This document shows positions 38,573 through 62,720 of a stretch of DNA of 64,000 nt, one piece after another (positions within the stretch are counted from its first letter, which is position 1; each line of letters begins with the position of its first letter). Position numbers and translations under genes: made by a program. The notes beneath the pieces are model-generated. The model worked only from the letters and a program-made list of their open reading frames with translations. It was not told the origin of the DNA and did not search any database. The DNA comes from Glandiceps talaboti (taxonomy: Eukaryota; Hemichordata; Enteropneusta; Spengelidae): the NCBI RefSeq assembly GCF_964340395.1, contig NC_135556.1, positions 5,621,001 to 5,685,000 of the forward strand. The letters are read 5' to 3'.

Positions 38573-39471
38573 AAGTTGCATTTTCTTGTTTTTAAAGTAT
38601 GACAATACCATACTCCATCCTGTCCAATATGCATAAATGTATGCACTACCAATGGGTTTACATGGTATTTAATTTTATTTCATTTCCCAATGCTTTTAAT
38701 TTTTAATTCTTATTATTCAGTGCTTTTGAATATTTTTTTTTTATAATAGAAAGGGTGCTATAGAAAATAAAATAAATGTCAAATGTTTACAAGTACTTGG
38801 TACATACATTCTATTATATAAAGGACTGTTTTGGTGACACTGACTACATTTGATATATGTCAGTTTCTCTACAGTAGTACTATGATGCTATAATTGTAAC
38901 ACACACTTAAGTACTAGAATCATAGACCCCACACTAAATAGGGTGTAGAGTCTATACTAAAATGCACAATATGTCACTCTATTCCTTCTACAAGAAAGCT
39001 CAAGTTGCTATGACAACATACGTGTAATTACACTGCATAGAAATACAAAAATAAAATCATCTCAGATTACTCAATATCTGTATAAACTTTGTTCGTTCAG
39101 ATTATTTATGATCATCACTGTAAAGCTATACACCTTAGCTAGCATGGACTCCATAGTTTTTTGGTCAATGAAGATTGAATTTATATATTCTTCTATTTTT
39201 GAATGGATGGACTTATCTTGTTTGGAAGGAAAAACTTCTGACAATATGAGAGTGATATGACAATTTTCGACATGACATAAGTAACAAATTTGATACCCAA
39301 TGACCGATAACCCTGGCTGAGCTGATGATGTAATTGTATTAGCAGCTTTTGTAAAATTTCAGTCTGCTGGGAGATCAATCTTCGTGGCATTGAATATTGA
39401 ATGGCACACATGTACGACTCCACACCAGACGGTATAACACTCTCGTTCGATCTATATTTCATGGAACTTAC

Positions 39472-39535
39472 TTGTGACCGGATATCTCCTCCTCGGCACG
39501 TCTTACAAAGTGATCTGTCACTTTAATAGCGGCGA
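39472..39535 (-). other. LARS1: Probable LARS1 5' UTR exon
   Basis: A strong donor (CACAA|GTAAGT, GT at 39471-39470) faces the acceptor at 37480-37479, just before the start codon. A TATAAAA on the minus strand (about 39568-39562) would place the transcription start near 39535. Both the exon and its start are predictions. Confidence 0.5.
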
Positions 39536-39959
39536 AATGCTGAAAGTTAACGAATTCAGCTTTTTATACACGCCGGCTGCTTCGCCGTCGAAAAGTTGAT
39601 GCAAGCACATGAAAGTTGCTCTTACTGCGCATGTTCCGATACAACGTGGGAATTAACTTTAAAATCTTCTTTATGCCACCTGTTTTGACACATTTTCCAC
39701 CTCATAGAATATTTTGTACAATTTCAGGTACATCTGTGACAAAATACGCCGAATTCAGGATGCTTTACAATGTAACGTTTATTTTGATTATGTCGCAAAG
39801 AATGTCGTAAATTTCCCCCACCGCCAACTACTTCCGGGTCAGTCGGTGTGCACATATGTGATGAAGTAAACAGGAATTCGTTCGTGAATTGCATCTTAAC
39901 ATCGTAAAACACTTCAAACTCGTAAACATCTTTCCAGAACCTCAATCAGTTCTCGCGAA
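39536..39959. promoter_or_regulatory. Divergent LARS1-NUDCD2 promoter region
   Basis: About 490 bp separates the LARS1 UTR exon donor from the NUDCD2 start codon. It holds a minus-strand TATAAAA, an NRF1-like half site TGCGCATG (about 39626), an ETS-type ACTTCCGG (about 39830) and TCTCGCGA (39951-39958) immediately before the NUDCD2 ATG. All are common in housekeeping promoters. Site assignments are by eye. Confidence 0.6.
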
Positions 39960-51584
<11,625 letters not shown>

Positions 51585-52339
51585 ATTATATGATTTATAC
51601 TATTCCATTCAAAGGTGATCATTTGACTTTGTACTTTGCACAAATCAAACTTGGTGATAGTCACATTCATTTGGGCATCGTATAAAATCGTGATTTTATT
51701 TCCCTGAGATAAAAATCATAATACATGTACTTTGGTCAGTTGACATTGTAAGCTCTGAAAAGACTTCGTACCTAAGTACTTTTGGTTATGCGTACATGTA
51801 TCAAGCAGTATAATGATTTCTTGTATGCATTGAACATGTAACAGGCAAATTATGAAATTAATACCAAATTAATATTCTTTTCTCCATGGTGCATTAAATG
51901 TGAATGATTGATAAATTCATTTGCGTTTAACTTCATTCTCAAATGTAAGCACATCCCAAACATTTCATCTTTTTGTCTGTTCCATTGTAATTTTGTAAAA
52001 CAAAATGACGGTATAAAGTTCAAACTACCATAACATTACAAATTGTGTGAGTATATCTGTGTACAGGATTGCTGCTTTTGCCGACAAATTTCACAATGGA
52101 GCCATTGCGCTTGACACAGACAATAGTAATGTATAGATGAGCAACTACATGAAGTCTCTGATGACCTTGACTTTCAAAGGTCAAGGTCAGTGCCATCTTC
52201 CGACTACATTTGTATCTCTTGCATAACATAGAAGTGTAGTATTAGTGTCTGGAACTGCATCCCCTTAATTTCACCTTGACTTTGACCAAAAGTACTTGCA
52301 TCTAGTTGGCCTAATCACTGAATCTTGCCTTTACTTTAG

Positions 52340-52340
<1 letters not shown>
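51585..52340. other. NUDCD2 3' flank; UTR extent unclear
   Basis: AT-rich sequence after the NUDCD2 stop. No clear AATAAA close to the stop. It includes a family D-like stretch (TGACCTTGACTTTCAAAGGT near 52160). Confidence 0.35.
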
Positions 52341-52370
<30 letters not shown>

Positions 52371-52371
52371 G
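52341..52371. repeat. (GT)n microsatellite
   Basis: About 15 GT units followed by a G tract. Confidence 0.9.
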
Positions 52372-52505
52372 GGGGGGGGGACTGTTGAGGGTATTTCTTG
52401 GAGGGGAGAGAACAGGTTTGTTGTTGTTTGTTTGATGGTGTCTTTTCGTCATTGTAAACCACAAATCTCTTTATAACAACTACAGTATACGTCACCAAGA
52501 GGTTT

Positions 52506-52558
52506 TATTAGCACAGCTGAACTGAGGTTCAGTAGTGCTATAGGTATCGCCCAGCGCT

Positions 52559-52597
<39 letters not shown>

Positions 52598-53430
52598 GAG
52601 TGTGTGCGTGTGAGTGTGTGCGTGTGTCACTGAGAAATATTAAGCATACAATGATTCCATGAGTGATATGCAAATTAGGTGTAAGAATGTTCATTTTTGG
52701 TCAAAAACTTATATCTCAAAAAGTACTTGGTCAATGAGTCTGAAACTTTGTGAGATGTTTCTGAAAGTGTTATTCTGCAGATTTTCTTCAAAACATTTGA
52801 CAAATTGGCCCTAGCAACCATGACCACGCCCTTAGCAACAAACAAATGGCAGTATATTTTGGTCAAATAACAACATCATCTGGTAGGCAGGTGAGTAAAC
52901 ATTCAAAAAATGTATGCAAATACACTAGCAACCATGACCACGCCCATAGCAACAGCCAAACGGTCGTGTATTTCACAAAGATAACAACAGGAATAGAAAA
53001 ACAAATGAATAAACATTCTAAAAATGTATGCAAATGTGCCTAGCAACAAGACCACGCCCATAGCAACAGCCAAATGATCACATATATTGCGAAGATAACA
53101 ATGGGGATTAATAGACAATTGAATAAACATTCAAAAAATGTATGTAAATATGCCTAGCAACAAGACCACACCCATAGCAACAGCCAAAGGATCATGTATA
53201 TTGCTAAGATAATATCAGGAATTCATACACAAGTGAACAAAAACATTCACAAATGTATGTAAATATATCTAACAACATGACCACGCCCATAGCAACAGCC
53301 AAATGATAGCATATATCGTAAAGATAGTCATTCAGCAAATGAACACTTATTGTTAGCATGGACTAGCATATGGATAAACATTTTAAAAACTGTACAGTTG
53401 TGCTACAACGCCATTGGCGGTATTTTTTTT
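52506..53430 (+). mobile_element. HINE/pearl-like repeat, copy with both ends
   Basis: Begins TTAGCACAGCTGAACTGAGG and the hairpin, then a long GT microsatellite (52561-52626), then the unique block. About four 114-bp tandem units follow (TGCC starts at 53037 and 53151). It ends AACTGTACAGTTGTGCTACA then CGCCATTGGCG. This is the clearest full-length copy in the window. Confidence 0.68.
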
Positions 53431-54080
53431 CATTGCATCAGTAGAAAAATATGGTTTATGAAAGTCTAAGGGATCATTTTTGTCTCTTTTTATGAACCTG
53501 AGCTCTTACATTATGTACCCTGAATGAATCAGATCCACAATGAGGGAGTTTTTCACAACTTTTGGGGCAATGACACAAAATTGGGTCAAAACACTACCTT
53601 GTATTTAAACATGCCATGGCACTGAAAAACAACAAACGACAAAATGATGATAAGAAATGAAGAGTTATTTTTAGGTGAAATTTTGTGACGCAGGAATAAT
53701 CATTATAAGAATTCCAACTGTGTTAAAAGGTACAGCACAGCAAGTGATTGGTGCATTCATGTCCTGCTAAGTGGTTCTATCATCTCCGTCACTCATACGA
53801 GTACTTATTTACCAATTCTGTATGTTGACAAATCTTAGTTGACATCAGACCCCAAACAGCCGAGTGATCTTGTATCTTTCACTGATATATATACGTTATC
53901 AAGTCAGTGTATAGCAGAGCTCTATGAAATTGGATGCTATGAATTGAACACCCAGTGTTCTTTAAATGTGAAAGGGCAACAGGTTAAGTAAATGCTTGCG
54001 TACGACATTATCTACAGAATACTTGGTACAAATTACAATGTATAGGAACTGAGATGATCAGTAGTATTATAGACATGGTG
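53431..54080. other. No gene recognised
   Basis: Intergenic sequence with no visible exon. Confidence 0.4.

Positions 54081-54082
<2 letters not shown>

Positions 54083-54116
<34 letters not shown>
54083..54116. repeat. (GT)n microsatellite
   Basis: About 17 GT units. It may be the microsatellite part of the repeat copy that follows. Confidence 0.9.
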
Positions 54117-54119
<3 letters not shown>

Positions 54120-54224
54120 CAAAAATAAAAAACTCCCTGACTGATTTGTATCGGTATCAGTTGTGGGGATATTAACTAGGGTATGTATTAAATGTTAATT
54201 TTTTCACATGAAATGACTACAACA

Positions 54225-55031
54225 TACATATGTGATTTTTGGTAAAAAAGTTAAACTAAAAAACAACTGGGCAGATTCATTACATGACAATCACATCAAT
54301 GATATACAAATTAGGACTGAAGATTTCAATTTTGGTCAAAAAAGTATGGGTCTGAAATTTTGTGAGTATGTTTCAGAGGTGTTATTCTGTACATGTTGTT
54401 CAAGACATATTGATACAACTGGCTCTAGCAACCATGACCACACTCTTAACAACAGCAGCATTTTTTGCAAGGATAACATAATTGGGATCGGGAAGGCAAT
54501 TGCACAAACATCCTAAAAATGATCAGGTGTGCATAGTAACATAGTAACAAGACAATGCCCATAGCAACAGCTAAATGATATATATTGCAAAGATGACAAG
54601 GCATCGATAGGGAAATAGATAAACATTCAAAATTGAATACATATGCCTAGCAACAAGACCACTCCCATAGCAACAGTGAAATGATGTATATTGCAAACAT
54701 AACTATAGGGATGCATAGTTAGGTAAATAATAAACATTCAAAACATTGACATATAATCACCTAGCAACTAAGGCACTGTGGGTAGCAACAGTATAATAGT
54801 ATTGCATAGGTATCAACAGGTATAGTTAGGTAAATTGATAAACATTCATAACAATGGCATAATCACCCAAGCAACTAATAAAGTAACACTGATACTTTAT
54901 AGCAACAATATAATGATGGGGTGTATTGCATAGATAAACAACAGGAATGGGTTAGCATATGAATAAATATGTTTAAAAAATGAAAACCTAAACTGTACAG
55001 TTGTGCTACAACACCATTAGCACTATTTTCT
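54225..55031 (+). mobile_element. HINE/pearl-like repeat, diverged copy
   Basis: Contains the GGTCAAAAA blocks, several diverged tandem units (AGCAACNNNACCAC...CCCATAGCAACAG) and the terminal AACTGTACAGTTGTGCTACA near 54992. The 5' hairpin is not recognisable. Confidence 0.6.
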
Positions 55032-55840
55032 TTCTGATGAGGCCATAGAGGGTGTCATAGAGTGTCCAAGCCCCTGTGCATAAACTCAGCCACCTCCATC
55101 ATACAGTGTCGGCACTGATCGATTTGCTCCTAAAATGATTTTTAAAAGGTCTATGATATTTCAGCATTTTTGCAATGACTAGCCAAAAAAGGAGTAGACA
55201 GTTTTGATATCCTTAATAACATCAGGAGACAGCTAAAAGAGGGTTATGTTACTGTGTTCTGGGCAAGTAGATAAGATAGATTTTGACATCAGGTTCATGT
55301 AATTCTATCTTTAATCTGTGCTTTCAATTCCTGTGAACTGTGCCACCCTCATGGGTTTTCATTCTCAAGACATCAAACTGTGTTTCAGTTGTTTCCCTCA
55401 CACAATCAAGACTTATAAAATCACCAGAATCAGAGTTGTTTTCTCTCTTAGTAATCAGTGTTTTTCAGTTGGTTCTCTCAAGCAATCAAAATATCTTTAC
55501 TTGCCCAAATCAGAGACAACATCTGTCAATCGTCATGGCGTTTTTTTCTTTTTTAAGGCTTGACATAGTTTTCAGTCGGCTCTGTGAAACAGTCAATTTG
55601 ATTGCTTGAAAATATTTTTTAATTGCCAAAATTGAAGACAAAATCAGCATTCATATTGTTTTTCTTTTAGCAATCAGACAGTGTTCCATTGGGCTCTCTC
55701 AAACATAGCTTTGTCATGCAAGTATTTTTGCAAAACCAAATGTTAATCCTGATCCAAACAAGACTTTTAACCCAAAGTAATGATGAGACCTACTCTTGAG
55801 GGATGCAATGCAGCCTGTGGCCATAGTTTTTAGAATGCTC
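55032..55840. other. No gene; diverged internal repeats
   Basis: From about 55300 to 55700 a motif like TTTTCAGTYGGYTCTCTCAA...CAATCA recurs about four times with ~110-bp spacing. No coding signal. Confidence 0.4.
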
Positions 55841-55841
55841 A

Positions 55842-56520
55842 TTTTTAGCACAACTGAACTGATAAGGTTCAGTAGTGCTATAGGCATGGCAAAGTGTCTG
55901 TCTGTCTGTCTGTCTATCTGGCTGGCTGTCTGTGGATGTATGTAAACAACTTAAAGTCAAAAACTGCTGGACCGATTACCATGATATTTGGTTGGTGTAT
56001 TACCTAGGGTGTCTAGTTGGGAATTTGTTAAAATCAAAATGATCTTACCACCGGTGTGTGATTTTGGTCAAAAATGTGATTTTTGGTAAAAAAAATTAAA
56101 CTCAACAACTAGGGCAGATCGGTCTGAAATTTTGTGGGAACATTCTTAAGGGTGTTTAGATGAATTGTTCACGACATGATGATAAGCCTTTGTGTTGTTA
56201 TGTAGACTGTCGACAGTCGCTCGCGCCTTTTTTCCCCCTACGTTTTATCTAAACTCCGATCCGGCACAACACTAGTCTAATCGCAAACTGATATCGAGGG
56301 CCAAAGGCCCAAGTGATCAAGGGCCGAAGGCCCGAGCTTGGGCCTTCGCAATTCGGCCCTCGAAATCAGTTTGCGATTATACTAGTGTTGCGCCGGACCG
56401 GAGTTTAGATAAAACGTAGGAAAAAAAGGCGCGAGCGACTGTCGACAGTCTAGTTGTTATGCTGTAATGATTGATATGCAAATGTACACATTTTGTTTTT
56501 AGAACCTCAAAATTTCAGTC
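55842..56520 (+). mobile_element. HINE/pearl-like repeat, 5' part, interrupted by a foldback element
   Basis: Starts TTTTTAGCACAACTGAACTG with the hairpin, then a GTCT microsatellite (55895-55915) and the AAACAACTTAAAGTCAAAAA block. It is interrupted at 56203-56452 and resumes with GATTGATATGCAAATGTACA after the duplicated 9-bp target. Confidence 0.65.
56203..56452. mobile_element. 250-bp palindromic foldback transposon with 9-bp target duplication
   Basis: The outer ends TAGACTGTCGACAGTC are perfect inverted copies. The arms are about 105-110 bp, roughly 93% matched, and rich in CpG unlike the surroundings. GTTGTTATG is duplicated exactly at 56194-56202 and 56453-56461. A 9-bp duplication is typical of Mutator-like elements; the class is inferred. 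No coding capacity. Confidence 0.88.
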
Positions 56521-56529
56521 CGTTTCAAT

Positions 56530-59206
56530 GCGAGTATTGAAAAATGAATGAGTGCAGTGTTAGGTGGTCAATCTTCCTCTTCAGTCTCCATACACATATG
56601 CAAATATGTTAGTGTGTGATGTCATAATGTGTCAGAAATATGCATATCAGTTTATCACATTTCATTATTGGTAAAGTAACTGATATTTTCCTATGAAATT
56701 AAAGATAGAATGAATTTATATGTCTACAGATAATGCCCTTTTCTCACACATACAACAAAAGAAGGAAAATATGGAAATTATTTACTCTGAAAGGATTATT
56801 TGGAGTGCATGCTGAATTGCTTGAATTTTTCTTTGGCCAATAATGTGCACAAGGCAATACAGAGCCTGCGGTGTACAGAAAGGCTCAGTATTTGGTTTGC
56901 AATGATTCAGTGAGAAAACAAGCTTAGGAATTTCAGAAATAACCATGAAAGTTTAGCCCTATATAGCATATGCTTAGAAGATATTGCTGCAGGTGCGTGA
57001 AGACAGTTACTTTCTTTATAAGCAATAACCTTGGCATTGTTTGGGCAAGGGTTAAAGAAATTAGGAATGCCTCACCTTGTTAATTTGCATATTGCATAAT
57101 GAGTTCCTTTTATGTAAATTTGTCTGACATTATTTTAGATATACATTTATATTGATTTGCATATTAAGTATCTAATTTGTGTAGGCAATATAATGGGTCA
57201 GCAAAGAGTATCAGATTTAAATTATAATTTACCCTAAGCATAGTAGATTGTGCATTAAATAGCTAATTTGTGTAATGAGCAAGGTGATTATAGGACGACA
57301 TAGTAAGATTTCATTCTGTTTTGTAGACATAATCATCAATTTGTCAATTTGTGTGTGCATCTAACCATTTCATGCACCAAGTGACTTCCCAATATCTTTA
57401 ATCTCTAATAAAAACATATTTCATACAAATGTTTCAAAATTGGAGATGTGATACAAAGTCAAATGATCTCCTTGAATACATGCCATCTAATGATTGTTCA
57501 ACCTTATATGATTTTCCAAGTAACTCAGTTGTTATATGTTCTGTTTCCTTTGCAGTATATAGATGATTACGCATAGACCAGCTGTGACAAACCATATTTC
57601 AATTGTATGAACTGCTTTGTCAATTTGTTACCAAGGAGTTGTCCATTGGGATTAATTTGCAAATGTTAGTACATTGTATGCACACTGATAACAATTCCCA
57701 ACTGACCAATCTTGATTGATCACTGAAGTGTTATCATACTTCGCTCAACATCAATGATAACTCAAGGACTGTATACACGTGGGGACTAATTAGCAGGTCA
57801 TCATACATACTGCATGTACATTTATTTAACACCGATGATTTGTAATTTTTTATGCGCTTCCACTTATATTTAACATTTACTTTGTTGGAAACTTGCAATG
57901 GGCTTGAAATAATGAAACCATTTTAACTTTCCCTCTGGACAAGTAGAAAATCAGCAGTATCTGTCTGAATTAGAAAAAATACCTGTCCACAAAGTGGATA
58001 TTTGATTTGTAAATTTAATTTATACATTGTCATTTTGATCATCATGTGAGTTGCCATATTGTTACTTCCAGTTTGAGTTTCACTTCGAGTTTGGATTTTG
58101 TTCTTAACATAAACTGTAAACTCAGGAAAGACTAATCATTCATATGCTTCTATTCATATGCTAAAATGTCACTTTGAATGTTTCTACAGGTACAGGAAAG
58201 TTTTACTGATATTAGAATAAGTGAGGAGAGGTTTTAAAAATTAATAACGATTAGAAATTCTACTTGTCTATTGGGTTAAGTACTTTTAAAACTACTTTCT
58301 CAACCAAGGCTTCAAATCACTTGTCCGGGGACAAGTAACCACCCTTATTTTGAGCCAACAGCTTACTAGAGTACTAGTAAATAGATTCATTTCTGGTTAT
58401 TGAAATCTGTACTGCCAATTTGTAGGATATAAAGATTGTATTTATGCAATCAAATTATGGTGAAAAACATGAACAATATAAATGAGAAAGGTAATCTTAG
58501 CTATCATGTTCATCCTGTCCACTGCAGCTCTCCTTTCACTTACGCAAGATTATGTAAAAAATATATGTAAAATGCATTAGAATGTTCATAAATCTACCTT
58601 AACTACAAATCTATATACCTTGGACTTGCTATATCGGATACTTATAAAGACATAGATATACATTTTATTTACTTGGAATCAGCTGTTTACATCTAGTTTT
58701 GGTAATAGATGATAGCAATGTTGAGAAACATAATAGTTTGATTGCAATGTCAAATTGTGTTTACACCTTGTAAAGACAGTTGAATCATATTAATACATCT
58801 AGTATACAGCATACACAAGGGTAGAGAATAACATATAATAATGCATGCAAGTACACCACCCCTGAATACTGCATTAACTCTGTAGGAAAAATAATAGATT
58901 GTCAATTTCCTTGAATAAAAGATTGTAAACCTCAAACTTTTTATTTATTATTTGACAAGGACTAAAAACAAGCTGTCACATATGGTAAAGTTTGTAGCTA
59001 ATTTTAATAACTTTTATTTCAGGGAAATTGGTCCCTGAAGCATGCTCTATTTTAAAAAGAAAAAGTATGTTACACAAGTATACAATTTGTTGTACAAAAA
59101 GCTTATGATTGTTTTTCACAGTTTGTTTCCAAGTAGAAAATTTTACTACCAACCCACCGACAACTAGTACACTTTAAATTCCTAGGAACATATAACAAGT
59201 TTGTTA
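56530..59206. other. No gene recognised, 2.7 kb
   Basis: AT-rich intergenic sequence. A small palindrome CTTGTCCGGGGACAAG at 58319-58334 is the only structured spot I noticed. Confidence 0.4.
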
Positions 59207-59208
59207 TA

Positions 59209-60208
59209 CCGGAGTTTTCCGAAAACTAGCCCTGGGCCACTATTCGGAAAATCAGCAAATTTGGAACCACAACAGAGGAACTAAATAGAAGCTCAGGGCA
59301 ATTATTTGGCAGTCAACACTCAACAGCCATGTGGCTATATCATTACTAATGGGGACATACCAGTTTAGGGACACAACAATTAGGAAGACAAGAATAATAA
59401 TTTCATTTTATAATAATTCAAATATATCAAATGAAACATTTTATTTGCTATCATTCTATCAGCATTGATTGTATTGTTGCGTCGATGCCTCAAAAATAAC
59501 CATTACAAATAGAATAGAATTGTCAATTGACTGAAACCAAGCATGTCAACTGTATATTTATTATTATAAAGTGGATATTGTTCAACTAAAAATAGTGTAC
59601 GTCTGAATATACAGATTCATAGGCAAGATTCAATGTTTCACATTAGCGGGACTTGGGACCACTAATTTTTTTAGCAGGACCACTGCATTTTTTTCATCAC
59701 TGGTCCGGGGACCACAAGTTCACAAAATGATTTGTTCACCCTGGATAAACTTGACATTAGCCTTGTACCGATCGTTAAATCACCATGAACTCATTTATAC
59801 ATGACATTACACATTACCTTCAACTCTCACTCGATGTAATTCACTTTGTGTGCACACTCACCATGCAAATTACCCTGACCTATTTTTAGACCCAGTGTGT
59901 CGCATTGACAGTGACGTCTGCGGGTCTCCATGAGTCATCTGCTGACTTGTTGATCGATCTCAGCACAAAGGTGTATGTACCTACCTTCACGATCACATTC
60001 TCCTCGTGTAAAAAACATCCATTTTTTATTGGCACTCTAAGTTTATGGTTTTTTCAACGGAACATTCGAACTAAATAAAAACTAACGTTACCAATATAAC
60101 AAGGCAAATTCTTGCCGTAGTGAATCTGAAAAACCCATTAGACGCCCACCCACCAAATGATCGCCCATGGGCAACTTTTCGGATGGGCTTGTTTTCGGAA
60201 AACTCCGG
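59209..60208. mobile_element. 1000-bp TIR transposon flanked by TA, non-autonomous
   Basis: Ends are CCGGAGTTTTCCGAAAAC on both sides (inverted); about 24 of the outer 25 bases match. TA lies directly outside each end (59207-59208, 60209-60210), the target duplication of Tc1/mariner-type or related elements. No transposase frame is visible. GC content is higher near 59870-60010. Confidence 0.75.
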
Positions 60209-60210
60209 TA

Positions 60211-61690
60211 ATTGGAAATGGACATAGTTAGGGACGTCCAAAGACTATAGAATGGTACATATACAGCTCAGATGACACTCCGTTGTTGGTTTTGGTTTGT
60301 TTGAATTGCTGAACGTCATTTTCCAACAATGTTCATAGGCAGAATTGATCAGGCTTGCTCTACATTAACACATTTATGAATAAAAATAACACTAAGAGAC
60401 AAGTGAGAATTACTGTACCAACAATGAAATAGGTGTATGAAATTAATTTGCATTGTTCTGCTTCCCTTGCACATCATTCCTGCTAGACTCTGTTGATCTA
60501 CAGATGAACTTAAAATCCCAAAAGTAGACACTATATTTCAGAGTGAAATAAACCTATAAAATGGAAAACCATTCTTTATAGATCAGTAATGGCAAAATGA
60601 CACAACATATTATCCATCATTAATCCGAACGTCATACTTGTGAAGTTTCAATTAAGGGAGGGGAGGGGTCTTGACCTCATTGAAGGGATTTCACTTCCTG
60701 AGTTCTGAGACACATGAAGGATATTTTACTTTAATCACAGTCCAATTCTGCTAGCATCACCAAAAGTCAATACAAGACTGACTTGCTTTGTCAACACTCT
60801 CCTGCAATTGATACACTACAGGTGGTGGATTGCCACCATTAACCTACTAGTAATTAATGCTCATGAATTATCAATATCTGCCATGAGCAGTTGCAAAATC
60901 ATCCCGTCGGTTCTTTATCACAAACGCCATTTTTACTATCAAAGAAATTTCAGTCATGTTCTTATTCCGTAATTAATTTCCAAGATCCCTGAATATTTTA
61001 ATTCTTGATAAGTAAAATGAAAAAATAATTGACTTTGCAAGTCTGGTATATTACCTGCAAGTTACAGTCCCTGTTATCACAGTCTGGAAAGAGTTATTAC
61101 TAGAAGTACAAGGGGTGAGGCATTCTGCGAAACAAGCAAAGTTGGGAACTTCACACCTCTTTAGGCCAAGTTGCCAAACAATAACTACATGTAAGGCTAT
61201 TGTTTCAAGAAGTTTGAAGCCCCTAACTTTGTTACCTACCCTCTTCTAATTTGTATAACTATATTTTAGAGAGGTCTCGTGATGTAGAATTTATGAAAAC
61301 AACTTTAATGAGTCACTTAAACACAAAGAAATGTGAAGTAGAAATTAGCCTTGCCTTTTGTTCCCACACTACTTGGTTTTAATAGACAAGAGATTTGTCA
61401 TTGTGTACACTCTTTTTAATCACTCACTACCGGTACACACACCAAATGTTTAAAGGGATGTACACAGCAATGAATCTGTCAGTCTGTATGAAGTTTACCT
61501 ATGGAATTAGCTTTGTTTTTGTGTTTACTGTTCTCACTACAGCCTCCATTGATTGCACATGTATGTTATTCTTTATAAAGCTGTCAGACTTCATAGAAAT
61601 ACGTTGATTATAGTAGGTAATATTCAAAGGAGAAATGACACAATACTGAAATAAAAGACCAAGGAAATAAGAATTGCAGAAATAAATATA
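60211..61690. other. No gene recognised
   Basis: AT-rich sequence with no visible exon or RNA gene. Confidence 0.4.
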
Positions 61691-61692
61691 GT

Positions 61693-62107
61693 TCAATAAA
61701 CTTTTTATGATTTCACATCACACAAATTTTTCGCAATTGCCAAGAAACACCAAATTGAAACTCTTTTCCTCTTCTTCTTTTCTCACAATGTCCCACCATT
61801 GTCTCATGAGACATTATATTAGATGAATTCTGAATAGTCATGACTATTTATCTAAAGGTAATTAACACTTAGGAGTCATGAATATTCAGTGTGCATCTAA
61901 TACATATATATCTGCTAAGTCCCATGAGGCAAGAGTGGACCAGTGTCAGAACAATATATCGGTGAAATAGAGTTTCAAAAATGGTGTTTCTTGGCATTTG
62001 TGTGAAATTCATGTGATGTTAAATCATGGATCGACTCTCCATGCAGACCAAATGTGCATGATGTGTATGAAAATACCTGTATTTCCTGGAGTGATATTCC
62101 CCTTTAA
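61693..62107. mobile_element. Foldback family II element
   Basis: The arms (GCCAAGAAACACCA with flanking TTTCACATCACA) are inverted across a centre containing AACACTTAGGAGTC. It ends TATTTCCTGGAGTGATATTC then CCCTTTAAA. It matches the 17.5-kb copy. Confidence 0.65.
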
Positions 62108-62549
62108 ACCAACATCATTGTGGTGAATCTCTTAGTCTAGCATGGAATGTACCAAACACTTTCTTAGTTTTAAAGTTTGAAAATTCAATTTTCAAAATGC
62201 AATACATTATTAGTTTCCTCTGCAACTGACACAATAATAAATAATTCTAGACCATCCTGATTCATGTGTCTGATTTTACTGCCATTTTTCATAACTTCCA
62301 TGTTGTTAATCGTATTTACAGAATCTTTTGTAATAAATGACAACATTATGATTATTAACAAAATGTGCTGCGTTTGGTTTTAGTACTACTGGACAGCAAT
62401 ACTTTAGGTATGGTACATGAAGTGAATGTTTGTGTAACTGCAAATATGAACAGATGAGGATGGTGGTATCATTTTCAGTGCAATTTTGGTATTGTAACAT
62501 CGATAACAAGATATAGCAAGCAAGCCAGAGATCTCCCTTGTTTTATTAC

Positions 62550-62720
62550 ACGCTCCTTTATTAGCCCCTGATGGGCAATACACAGTGGGGGCTATTACAT
62601 TGGCTCCGTCTGCCCATTGGGCCATCCACCTGTCTGTTAGTACATGTGTTCACCCTCATATCACTGGCAATGTCATGCAACAACTGATTTCAATCAAACC
62701 TGGCACAAAGGTAACATAGT
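62550..62720 (+). mobile_element. Dispersed repeat family D fragment
   Basis: Has TAGCCCC...GGGGGCTATTACATTGG, which forms a short hairpin, then CCGTCTGCCCATTGG and CAAACCTGGCACAAAGGTAA, as in the 19.9-kb and 44.4-kb copies. Confidence 0.6.

Noticed and set aside
39616-39810. Small open frame in the LARS1-NUDCD2 promoter region
   Set aside because: Lies in the divergent promoter and lacks any recognisable protein feature.
58319-58334. Perfect palindrome CTTGTCCGGGGACAAG
   Set aside because: A similar GGTCCGGGGACC occurs at about 59701, but both are too short and isolated to assign a role.
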